The notes under the pieces were generated by a model that made no database searches, was not told the DNA's origin, and saw only the letters and a list, made by a program, of their open reading frames with translations. A stretch of 5,631 bases of DNA, taken from CAZESH01 sp964514665. GTDB lineage: Bacteria > Bacillota > Bacilli > Paenibacillales > KCTC-25726. Both the position numbers and the translations under genes were made by a program. The first letter of the stretch is position 1. Each line of letters begins with the position of its first letter. The DNA lies in contig CAZESH010000285.1 in NCBI GenBank assembly GCA_964514665.1, forward strand, positions 1 through 5,631, in the 5' to 3' direction. Positions 1-5,542 of this stretch are shown here, piece after piece.

Positions 1-2
1 GG

Positions 3-1352
3 ATGGGATGCATGCGCAATAAAACAAAGCGATCCCGGAGAACCCTTGCCATGAAGCTTAGGAGCAAGGGCCGCCAATCGGCAAAAAATAAACAACGGAC
101 AAAAACACGGAAAAAACCGGTACAGAAGCAATCCAAAACTTTGCAAGCAAAAAAACGGGCGTTGCGTTCCAATAGAAAAAACCGAAGAAAAACCGGAAGA
201 AAAAAAAGAAGGGTGAACATTCGCAATCGTTCAGGATTATCAAAACCGGCAGGAGTTAATTTGGTCGGCTATATACGCGCCCCGAGCGGATTGGGCGAGT
301 CTTCCCGGATGGCCGCCAGGGCGCTGGAATCGATCCGTCTGCCTTTCAACATTCTCAATGCCGGAACCGGCGAGGATCTCACTTGGAATCATAAGGAAAG
401 CGACGTTCCTGCACACGCCGTCAACCTGTTCCATATCAATGCCGATTCGATGCCGGCAATCCGGGAACGATTTGGGGAACCGCTGTGGCAGAGCCGGTTT
501 AACATCGGTTACTGGCACTGGGAGCTGCCCGAAATGCGCGAAGAGGATCTTCCGGCCTTCGGCCTGGTGCAGGAAGTGTGGGTACCCACTTCGTTTGTCC
601 GCCAGGCGATAGAAAAATCGTCGCCCGGCGTTCCCGTCGTCGAAATCCCGCACGGCGTTCAGGTCGGTGTCGATTACGGCATCAATCGCGATTATTTCGG
701 ATTGCCCCGCGATCGGTATCTTTTCCTGATGATGTACGATTTGATGAGCCATGCGGAAAGAAAAAATCCGTCAGGCGCGATCGAAGCTTTCAAAATCGCC
801 TTTGGCAAGCAGGATGCGGGGGCCGGACTTGTCGTCAAGCTGAATAACAGCGGCGGCGATCCGGCGGATACGGAAACCGGCATGGCGATGCTGCAGCAAG
901 CGATCGAAGGCTTTGACCATATGTATCTGTTGGACCGGAATCTGTCCAAACTTGAGGTCAATTCATTGATTAATGTCACGGACAGCTATATTTCCCTGCA
1001 TCGCGCGGAAGGGTTCGGGCTGGTACTGGCCGAGGCGATGTTTTTGGGCAAGCCGGTCATCGGCACGAACTGGTCGGGCAACACCGATTTTATGAATCCA
1101 ACCAATTCCTGTCCGGTAAATTATGAGCTCGTGCAGCTGGGCAGGCAGATCGGCCCGCAGTATATGCCGCATCAGGTCTGGGCCGAACCCGATATGGAGC
1201 ATGCGGCAAGCTTTATGCGGGAGCTTGTGCGCAATCCCGAATGGGGCCGACGTCTCGCACAGCACGGCCAATATGAAATTCGCAACCGTTATTCCCCCCG
1301 AATCTCTGGGGAAAAAATGATAGAGAGGCTGCGATTGCTAAATTTGTTGTGA
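3..1352 (+). CDS. GT4-like glycosyltransferase with a polycationic N-terminal extension
   Basis: A GT-B fold glycosyltransferase, expected to move a sugar from a nucleotide-sugar donor to an acceptor in the cytoplasm. Numbering from the ATG at 3, the N-terminal Rossmann half starts near residue 85 with VNLVGYIRAPSGLGESSR, the usual glycine-rich opening of this group. It continues through IGYWHWELPE and VWVPTSF to IPHGV. The C-terminal half carries EGFGLVLAE, where E336 and E344 form the EX7E donor-binding signature, followed by GKPVIGTNWSGN. No signal peptide or membrane segment is visible. Residues 5-76 hold 35 Lys/Arg and no Asp/Glu, which the family does not normally have. The start is uncertain: ATG at 3, 12 and 51 are all in frame, the last has GGAG ten bases upstream, and the frame could also begin left of the window. 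The family call is firm; donor and acceptor are unknown. Confidence 0.9.
   Translation: MGCMRNKTKRSRRTLAMKLRSKGRQSAKNKQRTKTRKKPVQKQSKTLQAKKRALRSNRKNRRKTGRKKRRVNIRNRSGLSKPAGVNLVGYIRAPSGLGESSRMAARALESIRLPFNILNAGTGEDLTWNHKESDVPAHAVNLFHINADSMPAIRERFGEPLWQSRFNIGYWHWELPEMREEDLPAFGLVQEVWVPTSFVRQAIEKSSPGVPVVEIPHGVQVGVDYGINRDYFGLPRDRYLFLMMYDLMSHAERKNPSGAIEAFKIAFGKQDAGAGLVVKLNNSGGDPADTETGMAMLQQAIEGFDHMYLLDRNLSKLEVNSLINVTDSYISLHRAEGFGLVLAEAMFLGKPVIGTNWSGNTDFMNPTNSCPVNYELVQLGRQIGPQYMPHQVWAEPDMEHAASFMRELVRNPEWGRRLAQHGQYEIRNRYSPRISGEKMIERLRLLNLL
174..209 (+). repeat. Three in-frame 12-base tandem repeats encoding RK-x-x units
   Basis: Three imperfect adjacent copies of a 12-base unit lie at 174-185 (AGAAAAAACCGA), 186-197 (AGAAAAACCGGA) and 198-209 (AGAAAAAAAAGA). 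They are in frame and encode RKNR, RKTG and RKKR in the basic tail of the glycosyltransferase. The third unit contains a run of eight A (200-207), a possible slippage site. The repeats suggest that the tail has grown by local duplication. Confidence 0.7.
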
Positions 1353-1370
1353 CGGATGACAGATTCCGAT

Positions 1371-1414
1371 CATAATTGTTTGATTGTCTTGGGAGGTTAG
1401 TCCGAACAATTGTG
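1371..1414. promoter_or_regulatory. 12-bp inverted repeat in the intergenic leader
   Basis: The left arm CATAATTGTTTG (1371-1382) pairs with the right arm CGAACAATTGTG (1403-1414) over all 12 positions as RNA, including two G-U pairs, around a 20-base loop. It lies between the glycosyltransferase stop and the Ser/Thr-rich gene. No T-run follows it, so it is a poor intrinsic terminator. An operator or an RNA structure in the leader or 3' region is equally possible. The core ACAATTGT (1406-1413) is itself a palindrome, and a second palindrome, CTGTACAG, follows at 1417-1424. Confidence 0.4.
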
Positions 1415-1433
1415 GCCTGTACAGCATTTACTA
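1406..1433 (+). promoter_or_regulatory. Weak sigma-K-like promoter candidate for the Ser/Thr-rich gene
   Basis: CATTTACTA (1425-1433) matches the sigma-K -10 pattern CATA-N3-TA except at its fourth base. An AC dinucleotide 17 bases upstream (1406-1407) could be the minimal -35. The ribosome binding site starts about 15 bases further down, a workable distance. A housekeeping reading, TTGTGG (1410-1415) with TAATAT (1432-1437) and a 16-base spacer, is about as good. Some promoter here is plausible because of the 111-base gap; which sigma factor uses it is not settled. Confidence 0.25.
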
Positions 1434-1447
1434 ATATAGATTACAGG

Positions 1448-1457
1448 AAAGGGGGTG
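1448..1457 (+). promoter_or_regulatory. Ribosome binding site that decides the start at 1464
   Basis: AAAGGGGGTG is a strong Shine-Dalgarno match. It ends six bases before the ATG at 1464 and swallows the alternative GTG at 1455, making that upstream start unlikely. Confidence 0.75.
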
Positions 1458-1463
1458 AAACGA

Positions 1464-1832
1464 ATGGCAGTATATTTGGATTCCACTGGCACAGTTCGAA
1501 AAACCTCTCCTTCTACTACTGGTGTCAATGTGAGTGTGGATAATCGGACGGGTTCGGATCAACAAGTGCGCCGCATCGTCTGGAACTTGGCAGCAACGCC
1601 AAAAGCTTCGCTTGTTGATACCACAATAACAGCAACAGCAAACAAAAATACGGATTTTTCTGCGTATACGGTATCAGCAGGGATTACCCGTTTTGAAGTC
1701 GAAGTCCGCTTCCCCGACCCTCACATGACATCAACAACCGTCATCACATCAACCAGCACTGCTGTTACGCCGCTGGCAAACTATGCACCCGGAAGCTACT
1801 TCACGGACAGCAGTCCTACCGGATCCATTTAA
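1464..1832 (+). CDS. Ser/Thr-rich protein of unknown family, candidate glycosylation acceptor
   Basis: Not recognised as a named family. The 122-residue product contains 38 Ser/Thr, no Cys, a single Trp, and alternating hydrophobic/polar stretches (for example VNVSVDN, RRIVWNL and RFEVEVRF) that suggest a small beta-sandwich. A run near residues 88-101, TSTTVITSTSTAVT, is almost wholly Ser, Thr and small hydrophobics. There is no signal peptide, membrane helix or sorting motif, so any surface location would need a spore-coat type of assembly or a dedicated route. The ATG at 1464 is preferred because AAGGGGGTG (1449-1457) is the ribosome binding site; the in-frame GTG at 1455 lies inside it. 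It sits between two glycosyltransferase-like genes and has its own terminator, so it is probably a single-gene unit. The acceptor role is inferred from context only. Confidence 0.75.
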   Translation: MAVYLDSTGTVRKTSPSTTGVNVSVDNRTGSDQQVRRIVWNLAATPKASLVDTTITATANKNTDFSAYTVSAGITRFEVEVRFPDPHMTSTTVITSTSTAVTPLANYAPGSYFTDSSPTGSI

Positions 1833-1837
1833 TTCAC

Positions 1838-1863
1838 CAAAGGCCGCCTCTGGGCGGTCTTTG
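1838..1863 (+). terminator. Intrinsic terminator-like hairpin after the Ser/Thr-rich gene
   Basis: CAAAGGCCGCC (1838-1848) pairs with GGCGGTCTTTG (1853-1863) through an 11-bp stem with one G-U pair and a TCTG loop. It begins six bases after the stop codon. The T-run is short (TTT inside the 3' arm, with TTTT a few bases on), so termination may be incomplete, but the GC-rich stem and position are typical. Confidence 0.8.
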
Positions 1864-1889
1864 CGTCCATTTTGCGCTATCGTCCACTC

Positions 1890-1915
1890 ACGTAAAACGT
1901 GTGATTCATAGGATA
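1890..1915 (+). promoter_or_regulatory. Sigma-K-like promoter candidate for the small protein/Maf unit
   Basis: CATAGGATA (1907-1915) is an exact match to the sigma-K -10 pattern CATA-N3-TA used in the mother cell late in sporulation. AC at 1890-1891, fifteen bases upstream, could serve as the minimal -35. Transcription would start near 1921, ten bases before the ribosome binding site. The overlapping TATAAA (1914-1919) resembles a housekeeping -10 but has no convincing TTGACA partner. The element is short and degenerate, so this is suggestive only. Confidence 0.4.
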
Positions 1916-1944
1916 TAAAAACTAGGTAGCAAGGAGCGATCGCG

Positions 1945-2220
1945 ATGGAGGCGGAGAATAAACAGAAGATTTTAATCAGCCTTATGATGCAGGCCAAACA
2001 GACTCTCCGGCATATTCAAATGCACACCAACGACTTGTCTAGTTATTTTTTGTCCGAACGGGACATCAACGAGATGCAAATTGCTCTGAATGAACTGGAC
2101 GCTCAAACCCGCGGGCTTGTCCAAAATATCGAACAAGACCTGAAGCGGTACGAAAACGAAGCCTTAAAACAGTTCGGGAATCAAGTCGGAAAGGAAATGG
2201 ATTCGGATGAAGCCGAATGA
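1945..2220 (+). CDS. Small helical protein translated just ahead of the Maf-like enzyme
   Basis: Not recognised as a named family. The 91 residues look almost entirely helical: an N-terminal amphipathic segment (KILISLMMQAKQTL, residues 8-21), a middle turn near SERD, a second helix with leucine spacing typical of a coiled coil (MQIALNELDAQTRGLVQNIEQDL), and an acidic C-terminus (EMDSDEAE). It has no Cys, signal peptide or membrane segment. The start is set by AAGGAG (1931-1936), eight bases before the ATG. Its last 14 bases overlap the start of the large downstream gene, which implies translational coupling and probably a shared complex or process. It resembles in style the three small proteins on the opposite strand. 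A partner or adaptor for the Maf-like enzyme is the most natural guess. Confidence 0.8.
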   Translation: MEAENKQKILISLMMQAKQTLRHIQMHTNDLSSYFLSERDINEMQIALNELDAQTRGLVQNIEQDLKRYENEALKQFGNQVGKEMDSDEAE

Positions 2221-4438
2221 ACCATCCGGTTTGGAACAAATCGATTTTGCGATTTCACGGCTGCTTCGGTTTTGGAAATTCGGCAGAGACATTGAGGGAT
2301 TAGAGGAATTCAAGCGGATCCTTGCTTTGCTGCAAAGCACTCTCGATGTTATTATGCATAATCCTTCGCGAACAAAAACGAGCACGATAAACCGGCTGCT
2401 CTCCCTGCTCCAAGCCTTGCAGCTATACGTAAGCAGCAAGGACAAGATGGCGATTACGGACTTCATGGAGTTTAAGCTGCAGCCGTTTATCCGTATATGG
2501 CGGATGGAGAATCCAACCCCCCCGCAATTCGGTGCGAAAAAGCTTAAGCATACCTTTGAAAGCAACCTGTCACAGCTGCCCGATCCTTTAAGACGGCGTA
2601 TTTTAGCTATTGACAAACAGCAATTGTGGAGCCGGATCAGAATATCTTATACACCTGAAGGGCATCCGGTCTGCAGCTATCATGACGGTCGGTCGGTTTT
2701 TCAAATTACCGGCGGCGAACCGCTGCAGCAGGCTGATGAGTGGTGCGAGCAAATCAGGGTCGGGGACATCAGCGCGCTGTATTTATACGGCTGCGGGTTC
2801 GGCTATCCGCTTTTCGGGCTGGCAGAGCAAATACGGCAGCAGCAGGCCATTACAACCGTGCTCGTTTTTGAACAGGACCTGTTTCTTTTTGCGGCCATGC
2901 TGCATTATTTCGATATACGCCTGCTTCTGCGGAAATTCCGGTTTTTTGCGGGAACCATCGAAGAAATCACAAATGAATTTACCCAATTGCTGTCTACAGA
3001 CGAAACGTTTCTCGACATTCTCTCACCGACGGCCGTGTTTTCCCACGGCGCCAAAAGATTATGCCGGGAATCCTATCTGACCCTGCACCGCACAATCGTC
3101 AGGAAGCTTCAGAACAGCATATTTTCAATCGGAAACAGTTTCAGCGATACGCTGAGCGGCTTTCACAACATGATTTCCAATGTCGGAGCGGTACTGGAAA
3201 ATCCGTATTTAAGCTGCATCAAAAATCAATTTGACGGGATTCCGGCCTATATTGTCGGCAACGGCCCTTCATTGGACAAAAATATACTCGAATTAAAAAA
3301 AGCGAAAGGAAAAGGTCTCGTCTTCTGCTGTGAATCCGCCATAAAGCCGCTCTTGAAAAACGGGATCATGCCGGATGTCATTTGCGTCATCGAACGCACG
3401 CCCGAAAGCTTTCATTACCACTTTGAGAATATCCGCTATGCGGAGGAGACCGCCCTGCTTGCTTTAAATGTCGCAGACCCCAAAATTTTCACTGCGTTTG
3501 CCGGAGCTAAAATTCCCGTTTTCCGGGGATCGGAGCTGATCAGCGAGTGGATGAATCATTTCATTGGAGATGGCAGCAGTCTGTCGGATCTGTCCAATGT
3601 TTCCCATCTTGCCTTCGCCGCCGCCGCATTGGCTGGAGCAAACCCGATTGTATTGGTGGGACTCGACTTCGCATTCGGCCGCGACCAAAATACGCACAGC
3701 CGAGATTCCATATACTCGGAAGCGGATTTGCAGGAAACCGTGCAAAAAATCAAATCCCGGCCCGTTGTTTATACGGAAAGCTATCGGGATGACGGATCCC
3801 GCATCCCTTCCACTGCCTTTTGGCTTGAATTCAAGTACGGGCTTGAGCGGCTGATCAGAAAAAATCCGGGGATAAAGGTCATCAATGCGACGGAAGGCGG
3901 CGCAAAAATCATCGGAACAACGTGCGCACCACTGGCCGACGTCATTGCCTCCAATCAGCATCCGAAGCTGCACAAGGGAATCCATTCGGTGATCCTTGAC
4001 AGCAATAATGAGATAAACAAAGCGGAGAGGGAAGCGAAAAAAGCGGGGTTTATCAAGGAATTGGAGACTTATGCGGGGAACTACCAGGCACTCTGTCAAA
4101 TTGCCGACCAAGGCATCGCACGATGCAAGGAGGTCATGGAATTGGCGGAAGCGGACGATTTAACACCGGTTCAAGAAGAAATATCGCAAGGCTATGAAAG
4201 CATTTTTGAACTGTATGATCAATTCCTGTACAGCCGAAAATACCAAATGACCTTTTTCCAGCAAATCGTGATTGCCCGGCATTTCCGGATCAATCAATCC
4301 GCAACGGTGAATTCCCCGGAAAAAATCAGAGAGGTTCTGAGAATCAATCTTGATTTCTTCGAGCAGTTGGCCATCATTTGCCGCAGTCTGGAAAGAAGCT
4401 TTCAAATCGCCATCGAACGCATTTCAGCGCAAAATTAA
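2207..4438 (+). CDS. Maf/MptE-like (DUF115, MAF_flag10) glycosyltransferase-type protein
   Basis: Members of this family include the motility-associated factors that attach nonulosonic acids to flagellin Ser/Thr residues; related folds occur in MptE-type pterin pyrophosphokinases. The N-terminal 120 residues are helical. A Maf N-terminal Rossmann-like domain follows, with YLYGCGFGYPLFGL (192-205) and VLVFEQD. The catalytic-type DUF115 core runs from about 345 to 570: YIVGNGPSLD (348-357), then PDVICVIERTP (389-399), VLVGLDFAFG (482-491) with the downstream NTH (495-497), and the closing NATEGGAKIIGT (560-571). Residues from about 590 to the end are helical. At 743 residues it is within the range for Maf proteins. 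The ATG at 2207 has AAGGAA ten bases upstream and overlaps the preceding gene. No flagellar gene is near, so the acceptor may be another protein, such as the Ser/Thr-rich product upstream. Family call firm, substrate unknown. Confidence 0.93.
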   Translation: MKPNEPSGLEQIDFAISRLLRFWKFGRDIEGLEEFKRILALLQSTLDVIMHNPSRTKTSTINRLLSLLQALQLYVSSKDKMAITDFMEFKLQPFIRIWRMENPTPPQFGAKKLKHTFESNLSQLPDPLRRRILAIDKQQLWSRIRISYTPEGHPVCSYHDGRSVFQITGGEPLQQADEWCEQIRVGDISALYLYGCGFGYPLFGLAEQIRQQQAITTVLVFEQDLFLFAAMLHYFDIRLLLRKFRFFAGTIEEITNEFTQLLSTDETFLDILSPTAVFSHGAKRLCRESYLTLHRTIVRKLQNSIFSIGNSFSDTLSGFHNMISNVGAVLENPYLSCIKNQFDGIPAYIVGNGPSLDKNILELKKAKGKGLVFCCESAIKPLLKNGIMPDVICVIERTPESFHYHFENIRYAEETALLALNVADPKIFTAFAGAKIPVFRGSELISEWMNHFIGDGSSLSDLSNVSHLAFAAAALAGANPIVLVGLDFAFGRDQNTHSRDSIYSEADLQETVQKIKSRPVVYTESYRDDGSRIPSTAFWLEFKYGLERLIRKNPGIKVINATEGGAKIIGTTCAPLADVIASNQHPKLHKGIHSVILDSNNEINKAEREAKKAGFIKELETYAGNYQALCQIADQGIARCKEVMELAEADDLTPVQEEISQGYESIFELYDQFLYSRKYQMTFFQQIVIARHFRINQSATVNSPEKIREVLRINLDFFEQLAIICRSLERSFQIAIERISAQN

Positions 4439-4476
4439 TGTTCCTCCACTTGATGAACGCTTCAACCTGTCAAAGA

Positions 4477-4515
4477 AAGCTAGTGTTGGCTTTTTAACAG
4501 CCATTGCACTAGCTT
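4477..4515 (-). terminator. Hairpin between convergent genes, terminator-like on the minus strand
   Basis: AAGCTAGTG (4477-4485) pairs perfectly with CACTAGCTT (4507-4515). After a small internal loop an inner TGGCT/AGCCA stem closes on TTTTAA-rich sequence. Read on the minus strand the stem runs straight into TTTCTTTG, a fair U-tract, so it suits the three-gene operon that ends at 4536. On the plus strand the T-rich stretch (4534-4545) is 18 bases away, so service to the Maf-like gene is less certain. Confidence 0.6.
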
Positions 4516-4529
4516 ACTCTGGATAAAGG

Positions 4530-4553
4530 TCCATTTTATTTTTTTGAAATGGA
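4530..4553. other. Small inverted repeat with a T-rich loop over the 3' end of the 91-residue gene
   Basis: TCCATTT (4530-4536) is complementary to AAATGGA (4547-4553), with a loop dominated by T. It overlaps the last codons and stop of the minus-strand gene. The stem is AT-rich and only 7 bp, so it may be a weak accessory to the neighbouring hairpin or simply chance. Confidence 0.3.
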
Positions 4554-4811
4554 GGCGCATTGCTTTAGCCAAGGCTTTCCCGGCTTTCCCTCAATCAACC
4601 TACGCAGGCGAATGCCCGTAATTTTTTCCGCAAGCATCCTCTGATAGCGGCTCAGCGCCTCCATTTGCCTGATGATCTGCTCTCCCGACAATTCCGTACA
4701 CGCCGTTTGCGCCGCAATATGCTCCGCCATCGAAGCCAGCGCATGTTGGCTGCGGGCAAGAGAGGCCAATATGTCCAGCTTGATTTCGTTCTCCCGCTGC
4801 CGCACGTTCAC
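4536..4811 (-). CDS. Small helical protein, last gene of the minus-strand operon
   Basis: Not recognised as a named family. The 91 residues form an apparently all-helical protein with an N-terminal helix KLDILASLARSQHAL (11-25), a second helix around QIIRQMEALSRYQRMLAEKI, and a basic C-terminal tail (RLRRLIEGKPGKPWLKQ). It contains two Cys and no signal peptide or membrane segment. It starts with GTG at 4811, and that codon overlaps the TGA of the gene before it in a GTGA arrangement, so translation is likely coupled; GGGGGAG lies about eight bases upstream. Residues 12-20 (LDILASLAR) resemble LRILAANAK in the preceding protein and, more loosely, the start of the plus-strand 91-residue protein. 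Confidence 0.75.
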   Translation of the reverse strand: MNVRQRENEIKLDILASLARSQHALASMAEHIAAQTACTELSGEQIIRQMEALSRYQRMLAEKITGIRLRRLIEGKPGKPWLKQCASISKK

Positions 4812-5155
4812 TTCATGTCTCCCCCGAAATCAAACATTCCGCCCAAACCGATGCCCGAATCTCCATCCAAGCCTCCGCCGCTTTCATCCTGCCCCACCAA
4901 CAGCTTGAGATTGCGGGCCAGCCCGTTTTCCACCTTTGTAATACCGTCGATCACTTCGATCAGCTGCTCATGAACTTTCAACGATTCCTTTAACTGACTG
5001 TCATGATCCCCGAAGGCGGTATCAAGCATATGGCGACATGTCCAGTTGCGCGATTTCTCCAGTTCTTTGGCTTTTGACTCCAGAATATAGGAGACATGCA
5101 TTTGAATTTTTGCGTTGGCTGCCAGAATACGCAAAAAGGAATGTTCCCTGCTCAT
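4808..5155 (-). CDS. Small helical protein with acidic glycine-rich tail, middle gene of the minus-strand operon
   Basis: Not recognised as a named family. The 115-residue product is helical to about residue 88 and ends in a flexible, glycine-rich and acidic tail (residues 88-115, with a GLGGMFDFGGDMK end). HVSYILE (20-26) and GLARNLKLLV (78-87) resemble HLSYLIE and ALAENLSPVL in the gene before it, in the same order, so the two are probably diverged paralogues. The ATG at 5155 is chosen because GAGGTG sits six bases upstream; a GTG nine bases earlier (5164) lies inside that site. The stop overlaps the next start by four bases. A structural or adaptor role is likelier than catalysis, since no catalytic motif is seen. 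Confidence 0.75.
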   Translation of the reverse strand: MSREHSFLRILAANAKIQMHVSYILESKAKELEKSRNWTCRHMLDTAFGDHDSQLKESLKVHEQLIEVIDGITKVENGLARNLKLLVGQDESGGGLDGDSGIGLGGMFDFGGDMK

Positions 5156-5168
5156 GTCATCCACCTCT
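5156..5168 (-). promoter_or_regulatory. Ribosome binding site that decides the start at 5155
   Basis: On the minus strand AGAGAGGTGGAT precedes the ATG at 5155, with six bases between GAGGTG and the start. This is the same spacing as for the upstream gene and excludes the GTG at 5164, which lies within the site. Confidence 0.7.
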
Positions 5169-5191
5169 CTAATTCATGTTCTAATCGGGCC

Positions 5192-5488
5192 TTACTCCTC
5201 CGAAGAATCGCCTTTCAGCTCCTGCAGCACCGGAGAAAGATTTTCCGCCAAAGCATCCTGCAGCTCGGCAATGGTTCCCAGATAAGTTGTCACGTCGGCT
5301 GCAATACTCACAGCATGGCCGGTGATCGCTTCTCTGCCGGTATCCGGCATATTCATCCCTGCATCCGGTATGACTTCAATCAAATAGGACAAGTGCACGG
5401 CCATATCCCTTCCCGCCTCCAGTGCACGGGCCAGCTCTTCGTGCGATTTGGCCATATGTTCTATGATTTCGGAAATTTGCTGTTCCAC
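5192..5488 (-). CDS. Small helical protein, first gene of the minus-strand operon
   Basis: Not recognised as a named family. The 98 residues give a helix with heptad-like spacing (IIEHMAKSHEELARALEAG, residues 8-26), a HLSYLIE motif (32-38), a Met/Pro/Gly-containing break (PDAGMNMPDTG, 41-51), and a second long helix ending in ALAENLSPVL (79-88) with an acidic tail (GDSSEE). There is no Cys, Trp, signal peptide or membrane segment. Translation starts at GTG 5488 with GAGGTG six bases upstream. The next gene follows after 36 bases and appears to be a paralogue, so the three genes at 5488-4536 are almost surely one operon. Function unknown; a self-assembling or adaptor protein would fit. Confidence 0.78.
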   Translation of the reverse strand: MEQQISEIIEHMAKSHEELARALEAGRDMAVHLSYLIEVIPDAGMNMPDTGREAITGHAVSIAADVTTYLGTIAELQDALAENLSPVLQELKGDSSEE

Positions 5489-5542
5489 TTAAACCACCTC
5501 TGAGGCATATTATGAAGATAAGCGGCTGAATGTTAATGCTAT

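Noticed and set aside
240..752. 170-codon open frame on the minus strand
   Set aside because: It is antisense to the conserved glycosyltransferase domain and reads like a composition artefact.
1893..1919. Housekeeping promoter using TATAAA at 1914-1919
   Set aside because: No acceptable -35 hexamer is found at 16-18 bases; only the -10 is good.
2164..2616. 150-codon open frame on the minus strand
   Set aside because: It crosses the overlap of two well-supported plus-strand genes and has no motif.
3464..4111. 215-codon open frame on the minus strand
   Set aside because: It lies wholly inside the Maf-like gene, antisense to its conserved motifs, and has no recognisable domain.
5096..5503. 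135-codon open frame on the plus strand
   Set aside because: It is antisense to two small genes that have strong ribosome binding sites and mutual similarity; its own product is rich in His and Cys without pattern.
5506..5534. CATAATATG on the minus strand with an AC 17 bases upstream, resembling a sigma-K or sigma-E promoter for the minus-strand operon
   Set aside because: The predicted transcript would begin at about 5500, on top of the ribosome binding site at 5500-5494, leaving no usable leader.
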